Made by a program: the position numbers and the translations under genes
Origin: a virus
Length of the DNA stretch: 64,000 nt
Reading direction: 5' to 3' (one strand)
Virus record (IMG/VR): IMGVR_UViG_3300032236_001191
Span: 1-64,000 of that record
Notes under the pieces: model-generated
The model's input: the letters and a program-made list of their open reading frames with translations, nothing else
What the model was told of the DNA's origin: nothing
The model's database searches: none
Part shown: piece after piece, positions 21,971 to 31,825 of the stretch
Position numbering within the stretch: position 1 is the first letter of the stretch
Layout of the letters: every line of letters begins with the position of its first letter

Positions 21971-24900
21971 GTGTCAAGAAACGTATTACTGGAGTCTGAT
22001 TACACATTTAATCCGTCTACCTACACCCTAACACTTCGCAATAAGTGGATCCCACAAGAGCGTATTATGCTCATTACCAACGTAACTCGTAACGTTGTTT
22101 ACTATAACTTTTCAGATTCAACAAAGTCACTTACTTCTGTAACTAAGCTTGATACTGGTGATGGACTTCTCCACACAGTTATCGTTCTTAACTCAGCTTT
22201 GTTCTCAGGAACAACCCAGCTTTCTACAGATAAGATTCAAATTTACATTGATGAATATGCTCAGACATTTATTCCTGAAGAAACCTTTACAGATGCGGCT
22301 CAAAAGCAGCGTGTAACAACCCCACAGTCTCTTATTGATACTGACTTTGAATACTCAATTCAGCCATCTAAGTGGGAAACTATCTTCCTAACAAATAACT
22401 ATCCTTCATACTTCCCTAAGCCTAACGGTGGTAACGCCATCACAGCTACCTCCATCTCAGGTGATGGTGCTTCTCCACGTTCATTGATCACAGTAACCTC
22501 AACATTGCCTCATGGTTTTGTAACCGGTAACATTATAAACGTTCAGGAAACTCTTAATGCTCGTGTAGAAGGAACTTTTCTTATTACATCAGTTCCTTCA
22601 ATATATTCCTTTACCTACCGTGCTCGTGGTGTAGTATCTGGCGAACAGATTTACCAGGGTCTTACTACAGTATACGGTGGAGACGTTTATGACGGAGCAC
22701 ACATTCCTGGAGGTAACTACCCAGGTCTTGGAGCTATCCCAGGCGCACCAAACACTCTAGATAACTCTTGGTTAGTTTCTACAGACGCTGCGTCACCTTC
22801 TAACATCACTCTTACTTTTAAGTACCCACACGGAATGCTTCCAGGGCAGTCGCTTACTATTGCTGGAACAAACAGCTTTGATGGTGACTTTATCATCCAT
22901 ACTGTTCCTAGCATGACTCAGCTTATATTCCAGGCAACAACTTACCTACCGTCTGTAAACAACGCAGGTGGTACTGGCCGTGTTATTGCTAAGTCTGATG
23001 GTTATGTAATTCACCGTCCTTATGACGCTGGTGTTGCAATCACAACATACAATAACGTTCCAGGACTTCAGACTATTCGTCAGACTCGCCGTTACTTCCG
23101 CTATCAAGCTGGTAAGGGTATGCAGTTCTCAACAGGTGCAAAGCTAACACCTACATTCAATATTGATAGCATTTCTTCTAGCACAGGCGTTTCTGGTCAG
23201 ACAGCTTTAGTTACTGTTACAACCATGGAAGATCATGGTATGCAGGCAGGAGCCACAGTATACGTAGAAAACGTTCAGGTTACAAACGTTCCGCAGTATA
23301 ACCCTTACAATGGTTCTTTTGTTGTAGCAAGCGTACTTAACTCAAACGTATTCACATACCAGGTAACTCTTACACAGAACCTACCTACAACAGATCTTAC
23401 ACCTAACGGCCAGAGCTCTTATGCTCACTGTACTGCTTGGGTTGGAGCTGAAACTCGTGCAGGAATGTACGACGAGCAGAATGGTTTTTATTTCTCATTT
23501 AACGGTACCAACCTTGCAGTTAACCGTCGTCACTCCGAAAAGGTTCTTTCTGGACGTATCAACCTTACACAGAACAGCCCATTAGTAACTGGTACTGGAA
23601 CACAGTTCCGTAAACAGCTTGTAGTTGGTAACAAAATTGTTATTAAGGGTTCTTCTTACCTTATTACCGCAATCTCATCTGATACCCAGCTTTATGTTGC
23701 CCCAGCCTATAAGGGCCTAAACGCTACAGGTCAGCGTGCAACTATTACACAAAACATCCAGTATCCACAATCTTCTTGGAACATGGATAAGTGCGATGGT
23801 ACAGGCCCTTCAGGCTACACAATTGATACTAAGCGTATGCAGATGATCTACATCGATTACTCATGGTACGGTGCAGGAACTATCCGCTTTGGTGTTCGTG
23901 GCCCTCGTGGTAATATCATTTACGTACACCGTATTGTTAACTCTAATACTAACCAGCTTGCTTATCAGAAGTCTGGTAACTTGCCTGCTCGTTACGAAGT
24001 AGATAACGCACCTATTACTTTCAGCCGTTTAACCTCAGGTGGAGCGGGTGTAGAAGGCGCACAGCTTAATGCCACAGATTCAGTTCTTTATGTAGATAAC
24101 GTAACAAACTGGGCAACCTCAGGTTACCTACTAGTTAAAGATGATACAAATATTGAAATCATGACCTATAACGGAATTGGCGCATACAACACAGCTGCGT
24201 TTGGTTACCCAGTAACCCTTACAGGACGTCGTCAATCAATTAGCTTGATCTATCCAGATCAGCCATTTACATTCAAAGCCACTACTCAGAATCAGCTCTT
24301 TACACCAGATTCATCAATTACTGGTGTCGGTGGATCTGCTCAAGTAGCCGTACAGCCAATCAACCAAACTTGTGCCCCGATCATTCAGCACTGGGGATCT
24401 TCTGTGGTTATGGACGGAGGCTACCAGCAAGACTTGCTCGCAGTCTTTACCGGTGGTATGACTAAGTACCAGACTATCGCTGCAGGTATTACACGTCCGC
24501 TTCTTGCAATTCGTCCAGCACCTTCTGTGGATAACGCAATTGCACGTAACTACGGTATCCGTGAACTTATTAACCGCATGGCTCTGAACCTTCAGTCTAT
24601 CGGAGTTCAGACTAATGGTTCTTACCGTATCGACGTTATCTTGAACCCTTCATACCTTGGATACACCAACTGGACAACAGCCCAGCTTACAGTAACCCGT
24701 TCTTCAGTATCTGGTACCTCAGGTAACAACTTCTTCCTAGTTAACGATACCGGTACTATCAACATCGCTGGTGTAACAGGTCTTGGTGTTGGTATGTTTG
24801 TTACTGGTTCTGGTGTTCAGGCTAATACCTACATCACTAACATCCAGGGTAACATCGTAACCCTAAGCACCAACTTGACAGGTAACACTACCGGTTCATA

Positions 24901-25291
24901 TACCTTTACCCCAACCACACCATTCACTGGACTTCCTAACGACTGGGCCCGTGACTCTGTTGGCCAGTCTTCCCTAGCTCAGGTACTATACTTTGACAAC
25001 GCTGGTTCAGGTCAGGGTAACATTCAGACCGCCTCAGGCATTATTACCGGTGGTGATTCGATCTTCTCCTTCTATACCGAAAACGGTGGAGGTGCTTCGA
25101 ACTACAACTCCTCAATCTACTCCCTCGTAGGTGCAAAGGATATCGGAAACTCCTATATGTCCGGAAACGGTAACGTTTCTACCCCAGGATTCCCTAATGG
25201 CCCTGACGTAATCGTTATTCAGGCAACCAATATCGGTATCGCCTCATCCCAGATCTCAGCTCGTATCTCTTGGACAGAGGCTCAGGCTTAA
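21971..25291 (+). CDS. large virion fibre/adhesin protein, 1106 aa
   Basis: A 1106-residue beta-rich protein starting with GTG after AGGAAGGA. It has repeated segments of the type T-x-PHG..G-x-x-x-x-V-x-G (about residues 175-320), a GTGTQF segment near 545 and, near residue 915-980, one copy of the repeat domain found also in the proteins at 26027 and 30962 (GVGMFVTGSGV, then TLSTNLTG). Size and place between fibre genes suggest a tail- or capsid-attached structural protein. No enzyme motif is seen. Confidence 0.7.
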   Translation: MSRNVLLESDYTFNPSTYTLTLRNKWIPQERIMLITNVTRNVVYYNFSDSTKSLTSVTKLDTGDGLLHTVIVLNSALFSGTTQLSTDKIQIYIDEYAQTFIPEETFTDAAQKQRVTTPQSLIDTDFEYSIQPSKWETIFLTNNYPSYFPKPNGGNAITATSISGDGASPRSLITVTSTLPHGFVTGNIINVQETLNARVEGTFLITSVPSIYSFTYRARGVVSGEQIYQGLTTVYGGDVYDGAHIPGGNYPGLGAIPGAPNTLDNSWLVSTDAASPSNITLTFKYPHGMLPGQSLTIAGTNSFDGDFIIHTVPSMTQLIFQATTYLPSVNNAGGTGRVIAKSDGYVIHRPYDAGVAITTYNNVPGLQTIRQTRRYFRYQAGKGMQFSTGAKLTPTFNIDSISSSTGVSGQTALVTVTTMEDHGMQAGATVYVENVQVTNVPQYNPYNGSFVVASVLNSNVFTYQVTLTQNLPTTDLTPNGQSSYAHCTAWVGAETRAGMYDEQNGFYFSFNGTNLAVNRRHSEKVLSGRINLTQNSPLVTGTGTQFRKQLVVGNKIVIKGSSYLITAISSDTQLYVAPAYKGLNATGQRATITQNIQYPQSSWNMDKCDGTGPSGYTIDTKRMQMIYIDYSWYGAGTIRFGVRGPRGNIIYVHRIVNSNTNQLAYQKSGNLPARYEVDNAPITFSRLTSGGAGVEGAQLNATDSVLYVDNVTNWATSGYLLVKDDTNIEIMTYNGIGAYNTAAFGYPVTLTGRRQSISLIYPDQPFTFKATTQNQLFTPDSSITGVGGSAQVAVQPINQTCAPIIQHWGSSVVMDGGYQQDLLAVFTGGMTKYQTIAAGITRPLLAIRPAPSVDNAIARNYGIRELINRMALNLQSIGVQTNGSYRIDVILNPSYLGYTNWTTAQLTVTRSSVSGTSGNNFFLVNDTGTINIAGVTGLGVGMFVTGSGVQANTYITNIQGNIVTLSTNLTGNTTGSYTFTPTTPFTGLPNDWARDSVGQSSLAQVLYFDNAGSGQGNIQTASGIITGGDSIFSFYTENGGGASNYNSSIYSLVGAKDIGNSYMSGNGNVSTPGFPNGPDVIVIQATNIGIASSQISARISWTEAQA

Positions 25292-25362
25292 TTATGGTTA
25301 GGGAATTCAATAGTTCTAAATCTGCTATACTTCGAGAAACCTTGGAAAGTAGGTAACCCACA

Positions 25363-25701
25363 ATGGCTAACTATGCCGCTCTGAGTAGCCAAATCACTCA
25401 GTTAACAAACGATATGACCACCAGCCTTACAGGTGGAACATATACTTCTCAGGACTATGCGTACTATGCAAATGCGCTTAATACCTTGGGAACAATGCTT
25501 GGTGTCAACGACATTGTGGCTGCCACATCTAACCAAGTAACACTTATCACCACAGCAGGAACCACTCAGACTGGTCTTGTAAACACAGCAGGATCAACGC
25601 AGGTTGGTCTAGTAAACTCTGCGGGAAGCACACAGCTTTCAGCAATCAACTCAACAGCAACTAACCTACAGATTCTAGCTTACATGGGAGTTCTAGCATA
25701 A
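25363..25701 (+). CDS. small repeat protein, 112 aa
   Basis: The C-terminal half contains three tandem units of the kind TAGTTQTGLV, TAGSTQVGLV, SAGSTQLSAI, an 11-residue helical or beta repeat. The N-terminus is helical and Thr/Asn-rich. No Cys or membrane segment. It overlaps the next gene by one base. It may be a short trimeric coiled-coil or beta-helix connector between fibre proteins. Confidence 0.6.
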   Translation: MANYAALSSQITQLTNDMTTSLTGGTYTSQDYAYYANALNTLGTMLGVNDIVAATSNQVTLITTAGTTQTGLVNTAGSTQVGLVNSAGSTQLSAINSTATNLQILAYMGVLA

Positions 25702-26003
25702 TGGCAACTACAGTAACACTTATTCGCCGTGGTACCGCAGGCACCACAGATGCAGGTTATACTATCACCGGTGTAACTAACGCAATCATCACTAACGTAA
25801 TTTTGTCTAACAAGACATCAAACACACGCTACGCAACAGTAACTGTTGGTGGCTACTCATTCTGCACGAACCTTCAGATTCCTGCAAATGGTACAGTTAA
25901 CTTTGACGCTCGTCTAGTAGCTAACAACAATGACGTTGTCGTTGTTACAGCTGATCAGGCAGCAGCAGTTGACTTCTTCATCTCTGGCGTTTATAACTCC
26001 TAA
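25701..26003 (+). CDS. small beta-sandwich virion protein, 100 aa
   Basis: A 100-residue all-beta-looking protein with alternating hydrophobic strands and no charged clusters (TITNVILSNKTSN, IPANGTVNFDARLV). It resembles the product at 32894-33238 in strand pattern, and small proteins of this kind are found among phage fibre genes as adaptor or decoration subunits. Confidence 0.6.
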   Translation: MATTVTLIRRGTAGTTDAGYTITGVTNAIITNVILSNKTSNTRYATVTVGGYSFCTNLQIPANGTVNFDARLVANNNDVVVVTADQAAAVDFFISGVYNS

Positions 26004-26026
26004 TAACTAAGGACAGGTAACTACTT

Positions 26027-29000
26027 ATGGCAATCTCCGCATATAAAGACGTAATCGTCTTCCCGAATGATAACTCGGGTCGTGTTAACATTAAAGAGCA
26101 GGCGTTTACTGCCAGTGGTACCTGGACAGCACCATCCGGCGTTACAGCTGCACAAGTTATTCTTGTTGGTGCAGGCGGCGGTGGAGGTGGAGGATCTACC
26201 TCAGTAGCCGGCGGTGGTGGCGGTGGAGGCCAGGTTGTTGTACAGAATCTTTCTGTCACACCAGGAACTTCATACCAGATTAACATCGGTGCTGGTGGAC
26301 AAGGTGGACAGACTTCCCTTATCTCAGCAACTGATACAACCTCAACACTTCCAGGCGCAAACGGTGGAACTACTACATTTGGTGCTACAACTGTTTGGAA
26401 CTACCTAACAAACCCAGACTTTGATTACAACATTCTTGGTTGGGATCCTGAAGTTCAATACCGCTTTGTAACAGGTGTGAGTGCTCAGACATCAGTTCAA
26501 GTATTTCCTAACTCAGCTGGTCTTGTTGTTGGTATGTATCTTCTTGGTACAAGCCTTGGTTCGCTTACCCAAATCACAGCGATTACAGGTAACGTTCTAA
26601 CCCTTTCTGTAGCTAACTCTGGAGCGGTTAACACACTTGCTCGTTTTGATATGAACAACTCTCAGCTTGTTCCAGCTAATACAACTATTAACGTAATTAG
26701 CTCAGCTGGTGTGGATGCAATCACAGGTACTAACACATTCGCTGTTAACACCCCAGGATCTCCTTACACCAACACATTGACTGGTACAACACAGCCACAG
26801 ATTCTTTCAAACAACTTGATGCCAGCACGTTTGGCTCAGCTTGAAGATCCTACGCTTGTATCAGGTTCATATATTATTACCCAGGGTGTTAACGCACCTA
26901 CACTATCTGTTACTAACGCTGGTATGCCTGCAAAGATCACCCCAGAAATGACTGGTGCGGTCACAACTACAGCTACAGCTGCTAACGGTGCTACAACAAT
27001 TACAGTAGCCAACGCTTTTGGTATCTATGCAAATATGTTTATCTTTGCATCATCAGGTATTGCTACAGGTACCTATGTACTCTCAGTAAGCGGTACATCT
27101 GTAACTCTCAGCGCTGGTGTAACAGGTACACTTTCAGCATCAACTGTTTACTTCTCATATAACTCAACAGTTGGTAACAATGCTCTTCTAGCTGTAACAG
27201 GTGCTGCAGTTTCAGCTGCTAACCCAGGTTGGATTAACTTCTCAACTGTTAACAACACCTCTAACAACTCAGGCTCTTCATCCTACGTCGGTGGTTACCA
27301 GGGTATCCCATGGATCCCAGGCGCAACATACACAGTATCTGCGTATGTTTCAACTAACTCTAACGTATCAACTTCAACACCAATCATCTTCCAGCTTCGT
27401 TCTGCTGGTTGGTCTTACATGGCACAGTCCAACATCAACTACCTTGGTGGTACAGGTACTTATACACCTAACACTAACACAATTGATTCTGGTACAGCTA
27501 ACGGATTCTTCGTCCGTCAGGCTACTGCAGCTGCTATGACTAACTACGGTGCTTCAGTAACTTCAACTGCTACTGGTTCAAGCGGATCTACACAGTTCGT
27601 AGTTGCTAACGCAGCCGGTGTTTATGTCGGTATGACAATCACAGCAGTTGGTGTGACTGTTGGTACAACTGTTACATCTATTACAGGTTCAACAGGTTCA
27701 CAGACAGTAACAATGTCTGCAGTATCTACAGCCCCACTATCTAATACCTCAGTAACATTTGCAATGCCTTCAGGTGTTCAGATCCTAGGATCTACTGTTA
27801 CAACAGGTCAGACCGGATGGCGCCGTATTTACGCAACAATCACAACACCTTCGATCTCAGCTGTTTCAGCAACTGCTACAAACAACATCTACGGTCTAGG
27901 TTCTACACCACAGTTTATCTACCCAACTATCGTTCTAGAACAGCCTAATACATCGTTCTGGTTTGATAATATCCAGGTAGAACTTGGCTCAATCCCTACA
28001 ACATGGCAGCCACCTGTTTACCAGCAAATCTCATCAGTTTCTGTACAGTCAGTTTCTAATACCACAGGTAACCTTGAAACTGCACACCGTCCAGTTCGTG
28101 TAAACGCTGGTTCACCTTACTCAGGCTCTATGTACGTAACAGCTCTTGGTACAAACCCACTTTACTACCCAATTGCAGCATTCCTTGAGTGGATGGATTC
28201 AGACTTTAACGTGATCTCACGTACAGTCGGTTCAAACAACTTCCTACCACTTCTTGCTCAGCAGACCGCAACAGTGCAGATGCCAAATACAACTTACCCA
28301 GTTCGTATTGGTGTTACTGGTTCAGCTCCTGCTACAGCTTCTTGGGTACGTCTCGGATTCTCTGTATACCAGGGTGCTCGTGGTGCTGCAACAGCAATTC
28401 AGTACAACATGTTCTACCCAGTACTCGAAGCTGGTTCAAACAGCTTTACACAGCCAAAGCGTCCAGACGGTATTAACTACTTCTGGTCAGGTCAGCCTGG
28501 TGCATCAGCCCTCATTAGCGGTTGGACACTAGCTGCTGAAGGAGGCGGTGGAGGTGGAACTTACAACTCTAACAACCTACATTGGCAGTATGGCCTTGAA
28601 GGCGGAAACAACGGCGGACACTCTGCTGTAAACGCTTACAACGCACTTACACTTGCCGGTGGCGGTGGAGGTTCATTCTCTGCTGGTATGCCTGGTCAAG
28701 CTTGGGGTACTTCAGGTACTAACAACACAACTAACAACCCAGGCTCTTCTACAGCTCGTACAGCCGGTCTTTACAGCCACACATTCCCACTTCGTGGAAA
28801 TCTTGGCGGTTTTGCTCACTGGGATGGTGGAGCTAACTCACCTTACATCGTTGGACAAGGTGGAGACGGTGGACTTGGTCAGCAGATTTCAGGTCTTACC
28901 TCAGGTTCAGCTCTTGGCCTCACCCTTGGCGGTGGCGGTGGCGGAGCTGGTTGGGGATCAACCGGTTCAAACCAGACTTACCCAGGCCGTGGAAACGGTG

Positions 29001-29773
29001 GCGGTGGTAAGGGTGGCGGAACATTTATTGTTGACGAATTCAACAACCAGATGTACTTTGCTCGTGGCCTAGATGCTACACCTAACACCGGTGGCGGTGG
29101 AGGTGGTGGTGGTTCACTTCAGAACAACCTTCCATATACCCCTGTTACACATACTTCTGCAACAAACGCAGCAACATTTGAAAACTGGAACTCTGATTAC
29201 TACAAGTGGACAGGTTTGTATAACGCAACACCTATCCAGTCTTCTTCAGCAGCTATCGTTGCTGGTACATACGGAATGCAGGTTACCATCGGTGACGCTG
29301 GTGCAGCTAAGGTAGTATCTAACTGGCAGGAATTCCCAATTCTTCCTCGCACAATTCTTTACTTCCCAGCTGTAGGTTTCTACCTTGCAACTGCTCCATC
29401 AGGTGTAACAAGCCCATTGTTCCCAGGATTGTCAAAGCGCTGCCGTCCAACAGTACGTTGGAAGGATGCAACTAACACAATCATCCGTGAAGATCGCCCA
29501 GCATATGATGCGACATTCACATCACTATCACAGACCACTTACCTTGGACCTACAGCAGGTTACACACAGTCTGGTGGTTGGGCAACATTGCAGGCTCCTG
29601 CAAATGCTTACTTCTTTGATATGACTTACGAATTTGATTACTTTGACGGTGGTGACGTTGTCTACGTAGATAACGCAACAGCTGCTGTACAGTATCTTGG
29701 ATACGTAGGCGTCGGTGGTAACGGTGCTGATGGTTACGCTGTTGTTCGTTACTTCGACAAGACTTCACTCTAA
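26027..29773 (+). CDS. giant glycine-rich adhesin, 1248 aa
   Basis: The 1248-residue protein has an N-terminal beta domain (AFTASGTWTAPSGV) followed by glycine runs near residues 50-70, and a second long Gly-rich region near 840-1030 with many GGGGG runs. Between them lie a carbohydrate-binding-like jelly-roll (NPDFDYNILGW to FDNIQVELG) and two or more copies of the GMxxTGxG-type repeat. The C-terminal ~200 residues are another beta domain. Glycine runs of this kind form polyglycine sandwich tips in some phage adhesins, so host recognition is likely. Strong ribosome site and biased codons suggest high expression. Confidence 0.75.
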   Translation: MAISAYKDVIVFPNDNSGRVNIKEQAFTASGTWTAPSGVTAAQVILVGAGGGGGGGSTSVAGGGGGGGQVVVQNLSVTPGTSYQINIGAGGQGGQTSLISATDTTSTLPGANGGTTTFGATTVWNYLTNPDFDYNILGWDPEVQYRFVTGVSAQTSVQVFPNSAGLVVGMYLLGTSLGSLTQITAITGNVLTLSVANSGAVNTLARFDMNNSQLVPANTTINVISSAGVDAITGTNTFAVNTPGSPYTNTLTGTTQPQILSNNLMPARLAQLEDPTLVSGSYIITQGVNAPTLSVTNAGMPAKITPEMTGAVTTTATAANGATTITVANAFGIYANMFIFASSGIATGTYVLSVSGTSVTLSAGVTGTLSASTVYFSYNSTVGNNALLAVTGAAVSAANPGWINFSTVNNTSNNSGSSSYVGGYQGIPWIPGATYTVSAYVSTNSNVSTSTPIIFQLRSAGWSYMAQSNINYLGGTGTYTPNTNTIDSGTANGFFVRQATAAAMTNYGASVTSTATGSSGSTQFVVANAAGVYVGMTITAVGVTVGTTVTSITGSTGSQTVTMSAVSTAPLSNTSVTFAMPSGVQILGSTVTTGQTGWRRIYATITTPSISAVSATATNNIYGLGSTPQFIYPTIVLEQPNTSFWFDNIQVELGSIPTTWQPPVYQQISSVSVQSVSNTTGNLETAHRPVRVNAGSPYSGSMYVTALGTNPLYYPIAAFLEWMDSDFNVISRTVGSNNFLPLLAQQTATVQMPNTTYPVRIGVTGSAPATASWVRLGFSVYQGARGAATAIQYNMFYPVLEAGSNSFTQPKRPDGINYFWSGQPGASALISGWTLAAEGGGGGGTYNSNNLHWQYGLEGGNNGGHSAVNAYNALTLAGGGGGSFSAGMPGQAWGTSGTNNTTNNPGSSTARTAGLYSHTFPLRGNLGGFAHWDGGANSPYIVGQGGDGGLGQQISGLTSGSALGLTLGGGGGGAGWGSTGSNQTYPGRGNGGGGKGGGTFIVDEFNNQMYFARGLDATPNTGGGGGGGGSLQNNLPYTPVTHTSATNAATFENWNSDYYKWTGLYNATPIQSSSAAIVAGTYGMQVTIGDAGAAKVVSNWQEFPILPRTILYFPAVGFYLATAPSGVTSPLFPGLSKRCRPTVRWKDATNTIIREDRPAYDATFTSLSQTTYLGPTAGYTQSGGWATLQAPANAYFFDMTYEFDYFDGGDVVYVDNATAAVQYLGYVGVGGNGADGYAVVRYFDKTSL

Positions 29774-29786
29774 GGAGAACATATAA

Positions 29787-30086
29787 ATGGCTAACTACGC
29801 TCTACTATCAAACAATAAGGTGGTACACCACCACATTGCAGCATCACTAGCTGATCTTGGAAACGATGCCCTAATCTACGAAGTTGTAGATGTATCAGGT
29901 ATTTATCCACAGCCTTCAGTTGGTTGGACACGTGAAGACGGCGTTTGGTTCCCACCACGCACCGTTGACAAGACTGACCTAATTGACGCTGAAGATATCT
30001 TCTCTAACCCAGCAGCTATCGCAGCAGCAGTTGCTTCAATCGAAGCCCCAAAGTCAGAATCATCAGAAGAAAAGAAGACTAAGTAA
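29787..30086 (+). CDS. small fibre-associated protein, 99 aa
   Basis: A 99-residue protein beginning ANYALLSNNKVV and containing VGWTREDGVWFPP, the layout of small proteins found next to phage fibre genes, some of which act as fibre chaperones. The C-terminus is disordered and Lys/Glu-rich. AAGGAG precedes the ATG. It may help assemble or cap the giant adhesin. Confidence 0.6.
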   Translation: MANYALLSNNKVVHHHIAASLADLGNDALIYEVVDVSGIYPQPSVGWTREDGVWFPPRTVDKTDLIDAEDIFSNPAAIAAAVASIEAPKSESSEEKKTK

Positions 30087-30087
30087 A

Positions 30088-30498
30088 ATGTCAGTTACGT
30101 CTGTACCCGGTACGCTTGTTCAAAGCCAAGACACGGTCATTAGTAGTGCCCAGTCATCCCGGGTACAGACGTTCCCAAATTGCTCAGGAACCTTTAATAT
30201 TAACCCAACTGATGGTTCGTTTATTCAGCTGAACTCAATTGCAGCTAATACAACAATCAACTTTATCGGACTTCCTGGACAGTATACAAACTCTTCTGGA
30301 GTAACTTCCTACCGACCAACTGTTTGGTACGTAGAAGTTACAAACCGTGGTTCTAATACCGTAACGTTTAACGGTGTAACATGGGATGGTGGCTCAGCCC
30401 CAACTATCGTAACCACAGGACGTACAACACTAGTATTTACTTCGTTCTTTGGTAACACCATTAACGGAGCTGCGCTTTATAATAACCTAGCTTCTTAA
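30088..30498 (+). CDS. beta fibre protein, tandem paralogue A
   Basis: The ATG at 30088 gives 136 residues. Protein sequence is beta-rich with VTFNGVTWDGGSAPT near the C-terminus. The same W-D-G-G-x-A-P block followed by a hydrophobic Y/F-F-x-x-DG strand is found in the next gene and, more divergently, in the one after. An in-frame ATG at 29983 lies inside the preceding gene and is not used. This looks like a triplicated fibre-tip domain family. Confidence 0.6.
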   Translation: MSVTSVPGTLVQSQDTVISSAQSSRVQTFPNCSGTFNINPTDGSFIQLNSIAANTTINFIGLPGQYTNSSGVTSYRPTVWYVEVTNRGSNTVTFNGVTWDGGSAPTIVTTGRTTLVFTSFFGNTINGAALYNNLAS

Positions 30499-30506
30499 GG
30501 AGTACC

Positions 30507-30962
30507 GTGCCTTTTTCATCATATCCTGATCTTTACGTTGCAGGCACCCTTGCGTACAATACCTCGGCAGCTTCAGCTCAAAAGACTACATTTACAAATC
30601 CAAGTGCAAACCAGACTGTAAATCCTTTGGCTACCCCCTATGTCAAGGTCTTTAAGCCAACCACAGCTATTACTCTTAACTACGATATTGCATCTAACTT
30701 TGTTGGGCCACAGGCGTATATCCCACTAAGAAACGTAACTTACACAACTAGCTCAACAGCTACTGGTTACTCTTGGACAGTTGAATACGTACCTAATACT
30801 TCAGGTCAAACACTAAGCTTTGGCGTAACACTTCCTGCTTCAGGAACATCTATCGTATGGGATGGCGGTTCTGCACCTTCTGGACCAACAACATACGCTG
30901 TATATCAGTTCTACACTCTTGATGGCCTTAACATTAAAGCAAAGGTATTGGTGAACTACTAA
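30507..30962 (+). CDS. beta fibre protein, tandem paralogue B
   Basis: GTG start after AAGGAG. The 151-residue product is Thr/Ser/Asn-rich and beta-like, ending with IVWDGGSAPSG and QFYTLDGLNIKAKVLVNY. It shares the C-terminal block with the neighbouring genes and overlaps the next ATG by one base. Confidence 0.6.
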   Translation: MPFSSYPDLYVAGTLAYNTSAASAQKTTFTNPSANQTVNPLATPYVKVFKPTTAITLNYDIASNFVGPQAYIPLRNVTYTTSSTATGYSWTVEYVPNTSGQTLSFGVTLPASGTSIVWDGGSAPSGPTTYAVYQFYTLDGLNIKAKVLVNY

Positions 30963-31807
30963 TGGGTCTTACCTCATATCCACAGCCAGTACAAAAGAGT
31001 ACCCAGGCTTACATTAACGCTGGAACTACCTACACAGGTCAGTATTCAGTAAACAGCTCTCCTGTAGGCTCATCTATTACTTTGTCTAACCCTGCTTCAG
31101 GTTACGGATACTACTCAATCCCAACAAGCATAACAACAACCTTGTCTTGGGGTACACAGCTTAACCAGACTTACGGCTCAACTTGGTATGCAGAAATCTA
31201 TGTGCCTACATTGACTGTATCCACTACTGTTGCTACTTCAGTAACAGCCACTGTTAACGCAACTGTAAACTCAGGAGCTACAACTTTTACGGTAGCTAAC
31301 GCAACAGGTATTGCCTCAGGCTTAGTTGTAACTGGCCCGGGTATTGCTAACGCTACTACTGTTTCCTCTGTTGTTGGTACAACAGTTACAATTAATAATG
31401 CTACAACTGTAACCCTATTTCCAGGAGCTCAGCTTAACTTTACCCCTTCAGGTACAACTTGGCCAATTGGAACTACAGCCCTTCCCCTAACAAGCACATC
31501 TAACATCGTTACTGCTGCTACATACGGAACTCAGCCAACCTGTACAGGTCTTGCTACAAACAGCTATGTTACAAGCACAGGTAATAACGCTGTTGCATTG
31601 TCAGCTGCTACAACAGGTACCGTTACAATCGGAGCTACCTTTACAGCTACCCCAAGCATTACTTGGACTGGCGTTCTATGGCACAACAACGTTGTTCCAA
31701 CTCAAGCTCTTGGAGCACGTAGCCTTTACGAATTTTTCTCACCAGATAACGGCACAACTATCTACGGTCGCCAGATTATGGCTAACCTAGCTGGAGCTGG
31801 TCTCTAA
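30962..31807 (+). CDS. beta fibre protein, tandem paralogue C with repeat domain
   Basis: The 281-residue product combines the C-terminal block of its two upstream neighbours in divergent form (GVLWHNNVVP, YEFFSPDNGTTIYGR) with an internal copy of the repeat (NATGIASGLVVTGPGI, TVSSVVGTTVTI) shared with the large proteins at 21971 and 26027. Domain swapping between fibre genes is thus visible. No enzyme motif. Confidence 0.6.
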   Translation: MGLTSYPQPVQKSTQAYINAGTTYTGQYSVNSSPVGSSITLSNPASGYGYYSIPTSITTTLSWGTQLNQTYGSTWYAEIYVPTLTVSTTVATSVTATVNATVNSGATTFTVANATGIASGLVVTGPGIANATTVSSVVGTTVTINNATTVTLFPGAQLNFTPSGTTWPIGTTALPLTSTSNIVTAATYGTQPTCTGLATNSYVTSTGNNAVALSAATTGTVTIGATFTATPSITWTGVLWHNNVVPTQALGARSLYEFFSPDNGTTIYGRQIMANLAGAGL

Positions 31808-31825
31808 CATATTAAGCGGGGGCGC

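Noticed and set aside
25292-25362. A promoter before the gene at 25363 (TATACT near 25329)
   Set aside because: The -10-like box lacks a suitable -35 element and lies in a region otherwise read through, so it was not listed as a feature.
25978-26286. Minus-strand open frame with proline runs
   Set aside because: It is the antisense of the polyglycine region of the giant adhesin.
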